From: CAYWKU01 sp964459325
GTDB lineage: Bacteria > RBG-13-61-14 > CAYWKU01
Assembly (NCBI GenBank): GCA_964459325.1
Contig: CAYWKU010000001.1
Location: 1 to 64,000, forward strand
Reading direction: 5' to 3'
DNA: 64,000 nt
In this document: one piece after another, positions 49,890 through 58,246 of the stretch
Layout: each line of letters opens with the position of its first letter
Numbering within the stretch: the stretch's first letter is position 1
The notes under the pieces: model-generated
What the model saw: the letters and a program-made list of their open reading frames with translations, nothing else
Told to the model about the DNA's origin: nothing
Databases searched by the model: none
Program-made: the position numbers and the translations under genes

Positions 49890-51839
49890 ATGGAATCGCT
49901 TAACGAATACGGCCCGGGACTGGTTATGGGCACCGCCGGGCACATTGACCACGGAAAAACCATGCTCATCCGCGCACTTACCGGGGAAGACCTGGACAGG
50001 TTGAGGGAGGAAAAGAAGCGGGGCATTACAATCGAGCTGGGGTTCGTGGCTTTGGATTTGGGCGACGGGCGTCGGGTGGGGGTGGTGGACGTTCCCGGTC
50101 ATGAGAAGTTTATAAAAACCATGGTGGCGGGGGCGCAGGGAATAGACTTCGTCCTGTTGGTGGTAGCCGCTGACGAGGGGGTAATGCCCCAGACCCGCGA
50201 GCATCTCGACATCTGTGTTATTCTGGGAGTAAAAAGGGGGTTGGTGGCGCTCACCAAGTCGGATAAAGTGGATTCCGAAACGCTGGAGTTGGCCACGGAA
50301 GACGTGAAGGACGCGGTGACAGGCACCTTTCTCGAAGGAGCGCCCGTAATTCATTGCAGCGCCGTCACCGGGAAAGGGATAGATGAGTTGAGGAATGCCA
50401 TCAAATCGGTAGCGGATGAGTTGACCCCCCGCTCGGGCGATGGAATTTTCCGTATGCCCGTAGACCGCTCGTTTTCCGTAAAAGGTTTCGGTACAGTGGT
50501 TACCGGAACGGTAATCTCGGGAATTGTAAACAAGGGCGATGAAATACAAGTTCTCCCCGGGGGAGAAAAGGGTTCGGTAAGGGAGCTCGAGTCTCACGGA
50601 GCCAAACTGAAATCCGCCGTTGCAGGACACAGGCTGGCGGTGAATATCTCGGGCATTGACCGCCGGGAGGTGGGGAGGGGGCGATGGATAGGCGCCGCCG
50701 GACGTTTCGAGCTTGCTCGCACCGTAGATACGCTTGTCTCCGTTCTGCCGGATATAAAGGCTCCGCTCGAACACGCTCACGAAACAGGACTTCACGTGGG
50801 CACGGCTTTTATAATCGCGGAGCTGGACCTTTTGGGGGCGAAAGAGCTGGCACCCGGGGAGGAAGGTGCGGTGAGGTTACACTTGCGCGAGCCGCTGCCG
50901 TTGGCCGCGGGAGACAGGTTTGTCCTGCGAAGCTTTGCCCGCAAGTTGACGGTCGCCGGCGGGGAGGTTGTGGACCCGTTTCCCGGGGAAAGGGCACTTC
51001 ACAGGGGAAGAAAGGGAAAGAGGGCGGCGGTGGATTTCATACCACAAATCTCACGGGCCTCTACCCGCGAAACCGCTCGGCAGTTGATTGAAACCGCCGG
51101 CTTGAAAGGGGTTGGACGGAGCAGATTGCTCCTGCGCGTCGGCGATTTTCCATCCCGGGTGGAGGAAGTCGTCGGGAAGCTTGTGGAGGAGGGGGAGATT
51201 ATCAACTGCGGTGGCCGGGGGGAATTGCTCATATCGAAAAACAATTTCGTGAGTCTCAGGGAAATGCTTTACGAGGCGCTGGCCGGCTATCATGGATCTC
51301 ATCCCATGGAAACCGGGCCCTCCCGGGCCTCGTTCAAAAGCGCTCACGCCGCTCGGATATCGCGGGAGGTGTTCGACGCTGCATTAAACGCATTGACCCG
51401 GTCGGGGAGAGTGGCGGCGGCGGGCGACAAGCTGCGCACTTCGGCACACTCCCCCGAGGCGTTGGATGCCGACAAGGAAGTCCTGGCTGAATTGGAAACC
51501 GTCCTCAAGTCCGCCGGTAAAACTCCTCCCACGTTTAGTGAAATTGCCGACAGGGTCGGCAGGAATAAGAAAACGGTAGCGATGCTTCTTAAATACATGG
51601 TAGAATCCGGACGCGCGGAGAAAATCAGCGAGGATTTGTATTTTCATCCCGAAGCGGTGGTTGAGATAAAATCCTCCCTGCGGGAGCATCTGAAGAAGCA
51701 CGAAGGTATAGACCCGGTGGAATTCAAGAAGCTTTTCGGCGTTTCCCGCAAATACGCCATTCCACTTCTCGAATACCTTGACCGGGAGCGGTTTACCATG
51801 CGCGTGGGCAATCGCAGGGTGTTGCGCGAAAAAAGCTGA
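49890..51839 (+). CDS. selB: Selenocysteine-specific elongation factor SelB
   Basis: SelB carries Sec-tRNA to in-frame UGA codons marked by a SECIS hairpin. G1 GTAGHIDHGKTMLIRALTG, the switch RGITIELGF, G3 DVPGHEKFIKTM and G4 TKSDKVD are present. EF-Tu-like domains 2-3 (DRSFSVKGFGTVVTGTV, RLHLREPLPLAAGDRFVLRSF) follow. The C-terminal half is a row of winged helices (FSEIADRVGRNKKTVAMLLKYMVESG, FKKLFGVSRKYAIPLLEYLDRE) that read SECIS. A TTG three bases upstream is an alternative start. selA, selD and selC are not in the window. Its stop overlaps the next start (TGATG). Confidence 0.95.
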   Translation: MESLNEYGPGLVMGTAGHIDHGKTMLIRALTGEDLDRLREEKKRGITIELGFVALDLGDGRRVGVVDVPGHEKFIKTMVAGAQGIDFVLLVVAADEGVMPQTREHLDICVILGVKRGLVALTKSDKVDSETLELATEDVKDAVTGTFLEGAPVIHCSAVTGKGIDELRNAIKSVADELTPRSGDGIFRMPVDRSFSVKGFGTVVTGTVISGIVNKGDEIQVLPGGEKGSVRELESHGAKLKSAVAGHRLAVNISGIDRREVGRGRWIGAAGRFELARTVDTLVSVLPDIKAPLEHAHETGLHVGTAFIIAELDLLGAKELAPGEEGAVRLHLREPLPLAAGDRFVLRSFARKLTVAGGEVVDPFPGERALHRGRKGKRAAVDFIPQISRASTRETARQLIETAGLKGVGRSRLLLRVGDFPSRVEEVVGKLVEEGEIINCGGRGELLISKNNFVSLREMLYEALAGYHGSHPMETGPSRASFKSAHAARISREVFDAALNALTRSGRVAAAGDKLRTSAHSPEALDADKEVLAELETVLKSAGKTPPTFSEIADRVGRNKKTVAMLLKYMVESGRAEKISEDLYFHPEAVVEIKSSLREHLKKHEGIDPVEFKKLFGVSRKYAIPLLEYLDRERFTMRVGNRRVLREKS

Positions 51840-53716
51840 TGATTCCTTTCAGATACTGGATAGCGGCCTTTGTGCTGATGGGGGCCATGCTTGCTCTCAA
51901 CATTCCCAACCTTTTCGGTCAAAGCCCCACCGTTGACGAGTACGCTCACGTGCCCGCTGGTTATACGTACTGGATGAAGGGGGATTTCCGTCTTTATCCC
52001 AAGAACCCGCCTTTTATAAAGACTATATGCGCCGCCCCGGTAGCGCTGATGGAGTTGGAGAATCTTTCGGTAAAGGAGTGGCTTACCTCTTCCACCTCCG
52101 CCTGGGGCCCGTGGCGATTTGCGGACGTGTTTGCCCGGCTTAATAAGGATAAGATAAAGAGTGTTTTCGCATGGGCCCGGTTCATGAATCTTTTGCTCGG
52201 AGCGGCCCTTGGTTTGGTGGTGTTTTTGTGGTGCAGCGATATTTACGGCTACAGGGCAGGGCTGGTTGCTATGGCCTTTACCGTCACTTCTCCGACGATA
52301 CTGGCTCACGCGGGCGTGGCCACCGTAGATGCGGGCTTTACCATGTTTTTCCTGTTGAGCCTTTTTCTCATGATGAGGTTCTTTGAAACCCCCGGCATCG
52401 GACACGGCGTCGCCGCCGGTGCGGCGTTCGGAGCGGCGCAGTTGTCCAAGTTTTCGGCTGTGGTACTGGCGCCACTGGTAATAATTATCACCGCCGTTCT
52501 CATTATCCGTGGGGCTGTAGGCTGGAAACACGGTAGAAAACCCGTAAAGGCCACTTTCGGCAAGTTCGTTCAGGGCGAGATAATCTGCATGGCGGTGCTG
52601 TTGGTGGCGGGGTTGTTTTTCATCCACGCGGGATACCTGTTCCGGGGAAGCGTGACCCGGCTTGAGGGGTTGCCCAAGGCGAGCAATTTGATGAAAAAAG
52701 CGACGGAAACGCCACTGGCGCGAATACCAATCCTGCTGCCTCACACCTACCTCAAGGGACTGGATTTACAACTTGCGGACGCCGAAAGGGGGGAGTTTCC
52801 CAATTATATAAACGGCAAGTGGAGAAAGAAGGGGGTATGGTACTACTTCCTCGAAGCCCTGTCGCTCAAAGAAACCCTGCCGGGTCTTTTGTTTATAGCC
52901 CTGGGACTGATTCTTGGAATTTATCACAGAATAAAGTGGAGGAAGGAGTCCACCGGGAAGCGGCTCGTGCCGTTTTGGCCCTTTGTGCATTTGCCGCTGT
53001 TGGTTTTTCTTGCGGTTATCAGCCTGGCTGGCAACCTCCAGCTCGGAGTGCGCTACGCCATGCCGGTCATACCGCTGGCTTTTATCGCGGCGGCGGGAGG
53101 TATTTTCTATAAGCCCTCCGAGCCGAAGTTACAGATAGAGAAGAAGGAAGGCTCAACCCTGGGAGTGGTAAAGGAGAGTAATTTTGATAAGAGAGCATGG
53201 AAGGGATATGTAGTCCCGGCGATACTGGCGGCGCTTTTCGCATGGCAGTGCGTTGAGATTGCCGCTGCTGCACCCCATTACCTGAGCTATTTCAACGAGG
53301 TTGCGGGTGGGGCCGGGGGTGGCCCGCGATACCTTCTTGATTCCAACGTTGACTGGGGCCAGGACCTCCCGGCCCTGTCGAAAGAATTGGAAAGAATGGA
53401 AGTGGAGGAAGTAGGACTCCTTTATTTCGGTCATGCTCATCCATCCTGGTACGATATAAAATGGCGCCTGCCGCGGAGGGGTGACAGGTATTACGCCGTG
53501 AGTGTCAACTTCCTGCACGGTTACCCCTATGCCCTGACGTATTTGAGGCCATGGAAAAAGCGCCCGCCCATGATAACCGACCCGGATTATCGGCGCCTGC
53601 TCCGTTTGGCGAAGGAGTTGTACGAGCGGGAGCCTGTTGCGCGGGCCGGCGGTTCCATATACATATACGATATGGGAAAGCTCACCGAACCTGAAGAGGG
53701 CCATGACTTACCGTAG
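51839..53716 (+). CDS. Multi-pass GT-C-type glycosyltransferase-like protein
   Basis: The 625-residue protein has about 10-12 membrane helices. SPTVDEYAHVPAGYTYWMKGDFRLYPKNPPF near the N-terminus has the Asp-Glu and PP pattern of lipid-linked-sugar transferases of the ArnT/PMT (GT39/GT83) type. QLGVRYAMPVIPLAFIAAAGG and a C-terminal periplasmic segment (NVDWGQDLPALSKELERME, YFGHAHPSWYDIKWRLP) recur in related bacterial families. Sugar and acceptor unknown. It starts within the selB stop and overlaps the next gene by 14 bp, so the two membrane proteins are translated together. Confidence 0.75.
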   Translation: MIPFRYWIAAFVLMGAMLALNIPNLFGQSPTVDEYAHVPAGYTYWMKGDFRLYPKNPPFIKTICAAPVALMELENLSVKEWLTSSTSAWGPWRFADVFARLNKDKIKSVFAWARFMNLLLGAALGLVVFLWCSDIYGYRAGLVAMAFTVTSPTILAHAGVATVDAGFTMFFLLSLFLMMRFFETPGIGHGVAAGAAFGAAQLSKFSAVVLAPLVIIITAVLIIRGAVGWKHGRKPVKATFGKFVQGEIICMAVLLVAGLFFIHAGYLFRGSVTRLEGLPKASNLMKKATETPLARIPILLPHTYLKGLDLQLADAERGEFPNYINGKWRKKGVWYYFLEALSLKETLPGLLFIALGLILGIYHRIKWRKESTGKRLVPFWPFVHLPLLVFLAVISLAGNLQLGVRYAMPVIPLAFIAAAGGIFYKPSEPKLQIEKKEGSTLGVVKESNFDKRAWKGYVVPAILAALFAWQCVEIAAAAPHYLSYFNEVAGGAGGGPRYLLDSNVDWGQDLPALSKELERMEVEEVGLLYFGHAHPSWYDIKWRLPRRGDRYYAVSVNFLHGYPYALTYLRPWKKRPPMITDPDYRRLLRLAKELYEREPVARAGGSIYIYDMGKLTEPEEGHDLP

Positions 53717-55532
53717 AGCACGGCAGATAGTGGTGGCGGCAGTGCTCCTGGCCCTTGCGCTGGGCTACGCTCACCTTTACTCCATCCGCAATGCCCCGCA
53801 GTTCAACACTCCCGTCCTGGATGAGATGGCTTATCATACCCAGGCGCTCAGGATACTCGACGGCGCCTGGCCCGGCGGGGAGGTGTTTTATCAGGACCCG
53901 CTGTATCCTTACTTTCTTGCCGCGACTTACTCCATAGCCGGCGAAAGGGTGGAGGTGGTCAAGTATATCCAGGTGCTGCTGGGAGCGGCTGTGGTGTTGT
54001 TGATTTTCGGAGTGGGAAAACAGGCTTTCACACCGGGTGTAGGGGCGGTGGCGGCGTTTCTGGCTGCCCTGTACCTGCCACTTTACTTTTTCGAGGGGGT
54101 GCTTACCAAGGAAATCCTCGGCCTGTTTTTTATGGGTGTGTCGTTATGGGGGCTGTTGTGGGCCGCCGATGAAATGAAGTGGTCGAAGGCGGCGTTGTCG
54201 GGTTTTTTTCTTGGACTGGCTTGCCTGACCCGCGCCAACCTTCTGCTCATGATTCCCGCGTGGGCAATATGGCTGGGAGTGAAAATATATCGCAGCGAGG
54301 AAAAGAAGAAGGGCCTTGCAACTGCCGCTATTTTAGTGGCCTTTGCCGGACTCGCTATAAGCCCGGCCACCATACACAACATCCGGGCCGGGGATTTCGT
54401 GCTCATTACCAGCCAGGGAGGGCAGAACTTCTACATCGGAAACCATCCCGACAACAACTCCGGTACTTACAAGTCGCCTTCGTTCGTGCGCGCCAATCCC
54501 TTGTACGAACAGGCGGATTTCCGGAAGGTGGCCGAGCGTGCGGCCATGCGCGAGTTGAAGCCTTCCGAGGTAAGCGATTACTGGTACCGCCGCAGTTGGG
54601 AGGTTGTACGGAACGCGCCGGCCGGGTTTTTGAAGAAACTCTGGAGAAAAATGCGTCTCGTCGTCAATAATTTCGAGATAAGCGATAACCTCAATTATTA
54701 TTACTTCCGTGACCGCTACTCACCGGTATTGAGGCTGCCCGGGCCGGGATGGGGTGTTTTCAGCGCGTTGGGGATTTTCGGAGCGCTGCTGATTGTATTC
54801 CGATGGGTGAGAAGGAGGGATTCTGAAACCGGTGAATCGGCGCCGCTGATTCTGCTTGCCTTCATATACTCCGGCACCCTGATTGTGTTTTACGTATTTT
54901 CACGGTACCGGCTGCCGCTTTTGGTCGCTTTCGCCCCGCTTGCGGTTTTCGGTTTGAAGTCCATGGCCCTATACCTGGGTGAGAGGCGCATTTGGGCTTT
55001 TACAGGTTGCGCGGCGGTCGCCGGTTTGCTGCTGGTATGGACTTACAGCCATATCATGGAACCCCATTACCACGTTGCTTATTACCAGACGGGTAATATC
55101 TACGCCCGCCGGGGGGAGTGGAAAAAGGCCGAGCGGGAGTACACCGAGGCGTTATTGCGGGCACCCGGGAAAGCCGCTTACCACGTCAACATGGCGGGAG
55201 TTTTGTTCGAGCAGGGAAGATACGGGGAAGCCGAGAAGCATTATTCCGAAGCCATCGCGCTGAATTCGGAATATGTTAAAGCCCACGTCGGATTGGGGAA
55301 CCTGTATATGCGTACAGGCCGGTACGCGGATGCCGTCAACCAGTATCAACTGGCTATACTCTATGGAGGAGATACTTCATTGTTGTGGACACGAACCGGG
55401 AATGCTTATCTTAAAGCCGGTAAGTATCAACAGGCCAGGAACTGTTTCGTTAAAGCGCTTCAGCTTGACCGGAGTAATGACAAGGCCATGGATCTGTTGA
55501 AAAAAACAATTGAAGTAGAAGAGGAGGAATGA
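53703..55532 (+). CDS. GT-C-like membrane protein with C-terminal TPR repeats
   Basis: About ten membrane helices follow a basic start (MTYRRARQIVV). NTPVLDEMAYHTQALRILDGAWPGGEVFYQDPLYPYFLA is a GT-C-like first loop with a conserved Asp-Glu and a QDPLYPY segment. From about residue 470 come at least three TPR units (AYYQTGNIYARRGEWKKAEREYTEAL, GRYGEAEKHYSEAIALNSEYVKAH), probably periplasmic. I choose the ATG at 53703 with GAAGAGG upstream; an earlier start at 53637 runs deep into the previous gene. O-linked sugar transfer with TPR-based acceptor binding is a possible role, not shown. Confidence 0.72.
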   Translation: MTYRRARQIVVAAVLLALALGYAHLYSIRNAPQFNTPVLDEMAYHTQALRILDGAWPGGEVFYQDPLYPYFLAATYSIAGERVEVVKYIQVLLGAAVVLLIFGVGKQAFTPGVGAVAAFLAALYLPLYFFEGVLTKEILGLFFMGVSLWGLLWAADEMKWSKAALSGFFLGLACLTRANLLLMIPAWAIWLGVKIYRSEEKKKGLATAAILVAFAGLAISPATIHNIRAGDFVLITSQGGQNFYIGNHPDNNSGTYKSPSFVRANPLYEQADFRKVAERAAMRELKPSEVSDYWYRRSWEVVRNAPAGFLKKLWRKMRLVVNNFEISDNLNYYYFRDRYSPVLRLPGPGWGVFSALGIFGALLIVFRWVRRRDSETGESAPLILLAFIYSGTLIVFYVFSRYRLPLLVAFAPLAVFGLKSMALYLGERRIWAFTGCAAVAGLLLVWTYSHIMEPHYHVAYYQTGNIYARRGEWKKAEREYTEALLRAPGKAAYHVNMAGVLFEQGRYGEAEKHYSEAIALNSEYVKAHVGLGNLYMRTGRYADAVNQYQLAILYGGDTSLLWTRTGNAYLKAGKYQQARNCFVKALQLDRSNDKAMDLLKKTIEVEEEE

Positions 55533-55534
55533 AA

Positions 55535-56131
55535 ATGGCCGCGAAAAAAGATCCTCTGGATAAATACAAGGAAAAGCGAGATTTCAAAAGGACTCCCGAA
55601 CCATCCGGAAAGAAAAAGAAAAAATCCGCAGAGCCTATATTTGTTATCCAGAAACACGACGCCCGCAACCTGCACTACGACTTCCGCCTTGAGGTGGGTG
55701 GCGTCCTCAAATCGTGGGCGGTGCCCAAGGGGCCTTCCATTGACCCGAAAGTCAACCGGTTGGCCATGCCCACCGAAGACCATCCCGTCGATTATGCCGA
55801 CTTCGAGGGGGTGATTCCGGAGGGCGAATACGGCGCGGGCACTGTCATGGTCTGGGACACGGGTACTTACCGGAACTTGATGGAGGACAAGGAAAACAAG
55901 CTTACCATGAGCGAGGCTTTGGAGAAGGGCAAGGCCGAGTTCCGGCTGGAAGGGAAAAAACTGAAAGGTTCATGGGTTCTAATCAACACCGGAAAGGACA
56001 AGGACGATAAGCGGTGGCTGCTGAAGAAAATGAAAGACGAACACGCGGGCGCAACCGACATCCTCGCCGATGAACCCGACTCGGCCGTGTCCGGGCTGAG
56101 CCTCGAAGAAATAGCCCGGAAAGGCGGTTAG
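55535..56131 (+). CDS. Stand-alone LigD-type 3'-phosphoesterase
   Basis: About 198 residues match only the phosphoesterase domain of bacterial DNA ligase D: PIFVIQKHDARNLHYDFRLEVGGVLKSWAVPKGPS, then HPVDYADFEGVIPEGEYGAGTVMVWDTG, and WVLINTGKDKDDKRWLLKKMKD. In LigD this domain trims 3' phosphates and ribonucleotides during non-homologous end joining. No ligase, polymerase or Ku gene is adjacent. The N-terminus is highly basic (KKKKKS). GAGGAGG lies 7 nt before the ATG at 55535; an ATG at 55529 is too close to it. Confidence 0.9.
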   Translation: MAAKKDPLDKYKEKRDFKRTPEPSGKKKKKSAEPIFVIQKHDARNLHYDFRLEVGGVLKSWAVPKGPSIDPKVNRLAMPTEDHPVDYADFEGVIPEGEYGAGTVMVWDTGTYRNLMEDKENKLTMSEALEKGKAEFRLEGKKLKGSWVLINTGKDKDDKRWLLKKMKDEHAGATDILADEPDSAVSGLSLEEIARKGG

Positions 56132-56158
56132 TTCATGAGCTAAAGTTTCAGGAAAGGT

Positions 56159-56776
56159 TCAGGATTTACTTTCCACCGCCAAGCATTCCCTGCAAATTTT
56201 CTTTCCTTCCACATTTTCCAGTTTTGTGGCCATCGTCGGCTCGCCGCAACGCTCGCAGGGCTCCGAAGAGGAGATGTTCGCTTTTTCGGGGGTTTTCATT
56301 TCGATTTCTTCGATTTTGAATACCTTATCCAGCGGCGCTTCAAGGACATTGCATATTTTATCGTGCTGCAAGGAGCGGAACTTTTTATGCTCCTCCTCCG
56401 TGGCCTCGTCGTTTCTGACTTTCGTGAAAAGTTCGCCCAGTTCCGGTGAAGGAGGGAAGGCGTCTGCTTTCAGCGCCACCCGCAGGGCTTTGCCGCCAGT
56501 GCGGTCGATGAAGTAGAAAACCTGCTTGCCGTAATCCCTGTAGATGAGGTTGCCCTTGCCGAAAGTGCAGCCGGTTAAAACCTGCACCGCGTCCACTCCG
56601 CATGCGTCGTTTTCCACTACCGCCACCAACTCCTCGTCGGCGGAGCGAGCGCCTTTGAAATAATCGAGTGCGGCCTTTGCGGCGCGGTAGCCGATGGCAA
56701 TTCCCGGGCAGGTGTGACCGTGAAAGTCCACGCTGCGGCGGAAGTCGTCGGAATTCATGATTTCTTCGCAATTCAT
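56159..56776 (-). CDS. FmdE-like protein with C-terminal zinc ribbon
   Basis: FHGHTCPGIAIGYRAAKAALDYF and VENDACGVDAVQVLTGCTFGKGNL are the FmdE domain signature, with His and Cys for an active-site metal. DYGKQVFYFIDRTGGKALRVALK follows. The last 40 residues form a zinc ribbon (PCERCGEPTMATKLENVEGKKICRECL, two CxxC pairs). FmdE was named from the molybdenum formylmethanofuran dehydrogenase operon; bacterial members have unknown roles, often near molybdenum enzymes. The fdhD gene 21 kb away is consistent with such metabolism. AGGAGC precedes the ATG. Confidence 0.85.
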   Translation of the reverse strand: MNCEEIMNSDDFRRSVDFHGHTCPGIAIGYRAAKAALDYFKGARSADEELVAVVENDACGVDAVQVLTGCTFGKGNLIYRDYGKQVFYFIDRTGGKALRVALKADAFPPSPELGELFTKVRNDEATEEEHKKFRSLQHDKICNVLEAPLDKVFKIEEIEMKTPEKANISSSEPCERCGEPTMATKLENVEGKKICRECLAVESKS

Positions 56777-56916
56777 TGAAACGCTCCTTCTGCTTTTCCG
56801 GCAAAATTATCCCTGATTATGATGTTCATTATATCCGATGGTTTCAACTTCTAATCCGATTTCTATGTTCGGGAATCTTTTTTGTGGTATATTCTCTCCC
56901 CGCATTGGGTGAATAA

Positions 56917-58236
56917 ATGAATGAGTTTTTATCCGAAGAAGAAACGATGACCCCCGGCGAAGCCGATGAGCTCGGGGGCAGACTCTTATCCGGCGCCGGG
57001 AAGATGTTTGATGCGAACTTCTTTGAAGGGGAGGGCTATGCTTTCCACATGCCATCGGCCTCGCAATACCGCTCGTTCTTCGCCTGGGACAGCGGCTGGC
57101 ACGTCATCGGGCTGGCTCATATCGATGCCGAAAAGGCATTGGCCGAACTGGAGACGATTTTTTCCTTCCAGGCAGAAGACGGTCGAATACCTCACGAAGT
57201 ACGGATAAAAAAGCTCGAGGAAAAGTCCCTTGCACGCAAGGCTGTTATATACATAGTAGGAAAGCAGTTCGACACCGAGGGCCGGAGCATGTTCATAGAC
57301 CCACCCTCATACCTGCTTGCGGCCTCCCTCCTTTACGAGCGTGCCCATGACGAAAGGGTGCTTCAACTGCTCCCGGCAATGGAGCGATACGTCGAATACC
57401 TGCTCGGCCCGAGGGACCTTTTCGGACATGGCCTGGTATCGATTATCCATCCGTGGGAATCGGGCACGGATTCCGCGCCCGTGTTCGACGCTCCGCTGGG
57501 GATAGATATGAAGAAATCCGGCGGCGCTTTCAAGTACGGATTCAAATACCCACGTCTGTTGAAGTTCAACGCCCGCCGGGGGTGGGACCTGGAAAGGATT
57601 GCAAAAGCCAATCGCTTCGTTTTAGAAGACCTTACAGTAAACTCCCTTACCGCCGCGGGATTGAAGGCGATGGAAAACCTCTACAACGCGGCGGGTGATA
57701 TGGAAAAGGCCGAAAAATGCGCAAAGCGGGCCGCTGCTATGGTTTCCGCAATGGAAAAGCTCATGTGGGACGAAAAGGCCGGGTTTTTCTTTCCCAGGTG
57801 GGATGTCGAGAATCCGAAGCTGTCGCGCAGAAAATGCCTGAGCGGGTTTTTGCCGCTGATTACCGGGCTGGTCGACGACGATAAGGCTTCCGGGATGATT
57901 GAAAACCATCTCCTTTCGCCCGACCATTTCTGGGCGAAGTGGCCGGTCGGTTTCAACTCGGTCTCCGAGCTCGAAGGCGATAAAATAGCCTTCGAGAACG
58001 TCATGCTGTGGCGCGGGAAGTGCGTATGGGCGAGCATGAACTGGATGGCGGCCCGGGCGGCTTCGATGTATGGAAGGGACGACGTGGCCCGGGCCATCAC
58101 CCGCAGAACCGCCGCCATGATAGACCGCGCGGGCTTTCGGGAGTTTTATCACCCGCAAACGGGTGAGGGCGGGGGCGCCAGGAACTTTACATGGCCCGCG
58201 CTGGCGCTGGATATGATAGAGCGTTACGGGATGTAA
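56917..58236 (+). CDS. GH63-like six-hairpin glycosidase
   Basis: The 439-residue protein shows SFFAWDSGWHVIGLAHIDAEKALAELETIFSFQAEDGRIPHEV, then IHPWESGTDSAPVFDAPL and MEKLMWDEKAGFFFPRWDV. FWAKWPVGFNSVSELEG, LWRGKCVWASMNWMAA and the end GFREFYHPQTGEGGGARNFTWPALALDMI follow. This (alpha/alpha)6 layout matches GH63-related enzymes such as mannosylglycerate/glucosylglycerate hydrolases. The Asp in HPWESGTD and a Glu near FREFYHP are candidates for acid and base. No signal peptide, so cytosolic, consistent with turnover of a compatible solute. Substrate inferred only. Confidence 0.8.
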   Translation: MNEFLSEEETMTPGEADELGGRLLSGAGKMFDANFFEGEGYAFHMPSASQYRSFFAWDSGWHVIGLAHIDAEKALAELETIFSFQAEDGRIPHEVRIKKLEEKSLARKAVIYIVGKQFDTEGRSMFIDPPSYLLAASLLYERAHDERVLQLLPAMERYVEYLLGPRDLFGHGLVSIIHPWESGTDSAPVFDAPLGIDMKKSGGAFKYGFKYPRLLKFNARRGWDLERIAKANRFVLEDLTVNSLTAAGLKAMENLYNAAGDMEKAEKCAKRAAAMVSAMEKLMWDEKAGFFFPRWDVENPKLSRRKCLSGFLPLITGLVDDDKASGMIENHLLSPDHFWAKWPVGFNSVSELEGDKIAFENVMLWRGKCVWASMNWMAARAASMYGRDDVARAITRRTAAMIDRAGFREFYHPQTGEGGGARNFTWPALALDMIERYGM

Positions 58237-58246
58237 TTCCTTTTCT

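Noticed and set aside
49779..50795. 338-codon minus-strand frame opposite selB
   Set aside because: SelB GTPase motifs on the plus strand are unambiguous.
51644..52744. 366-codon minus-strand frame opposite the selB end and the GT-C gene
   Set aside because: Highly basic and His/Gly-rich with no domain; the plus strand is well supported.
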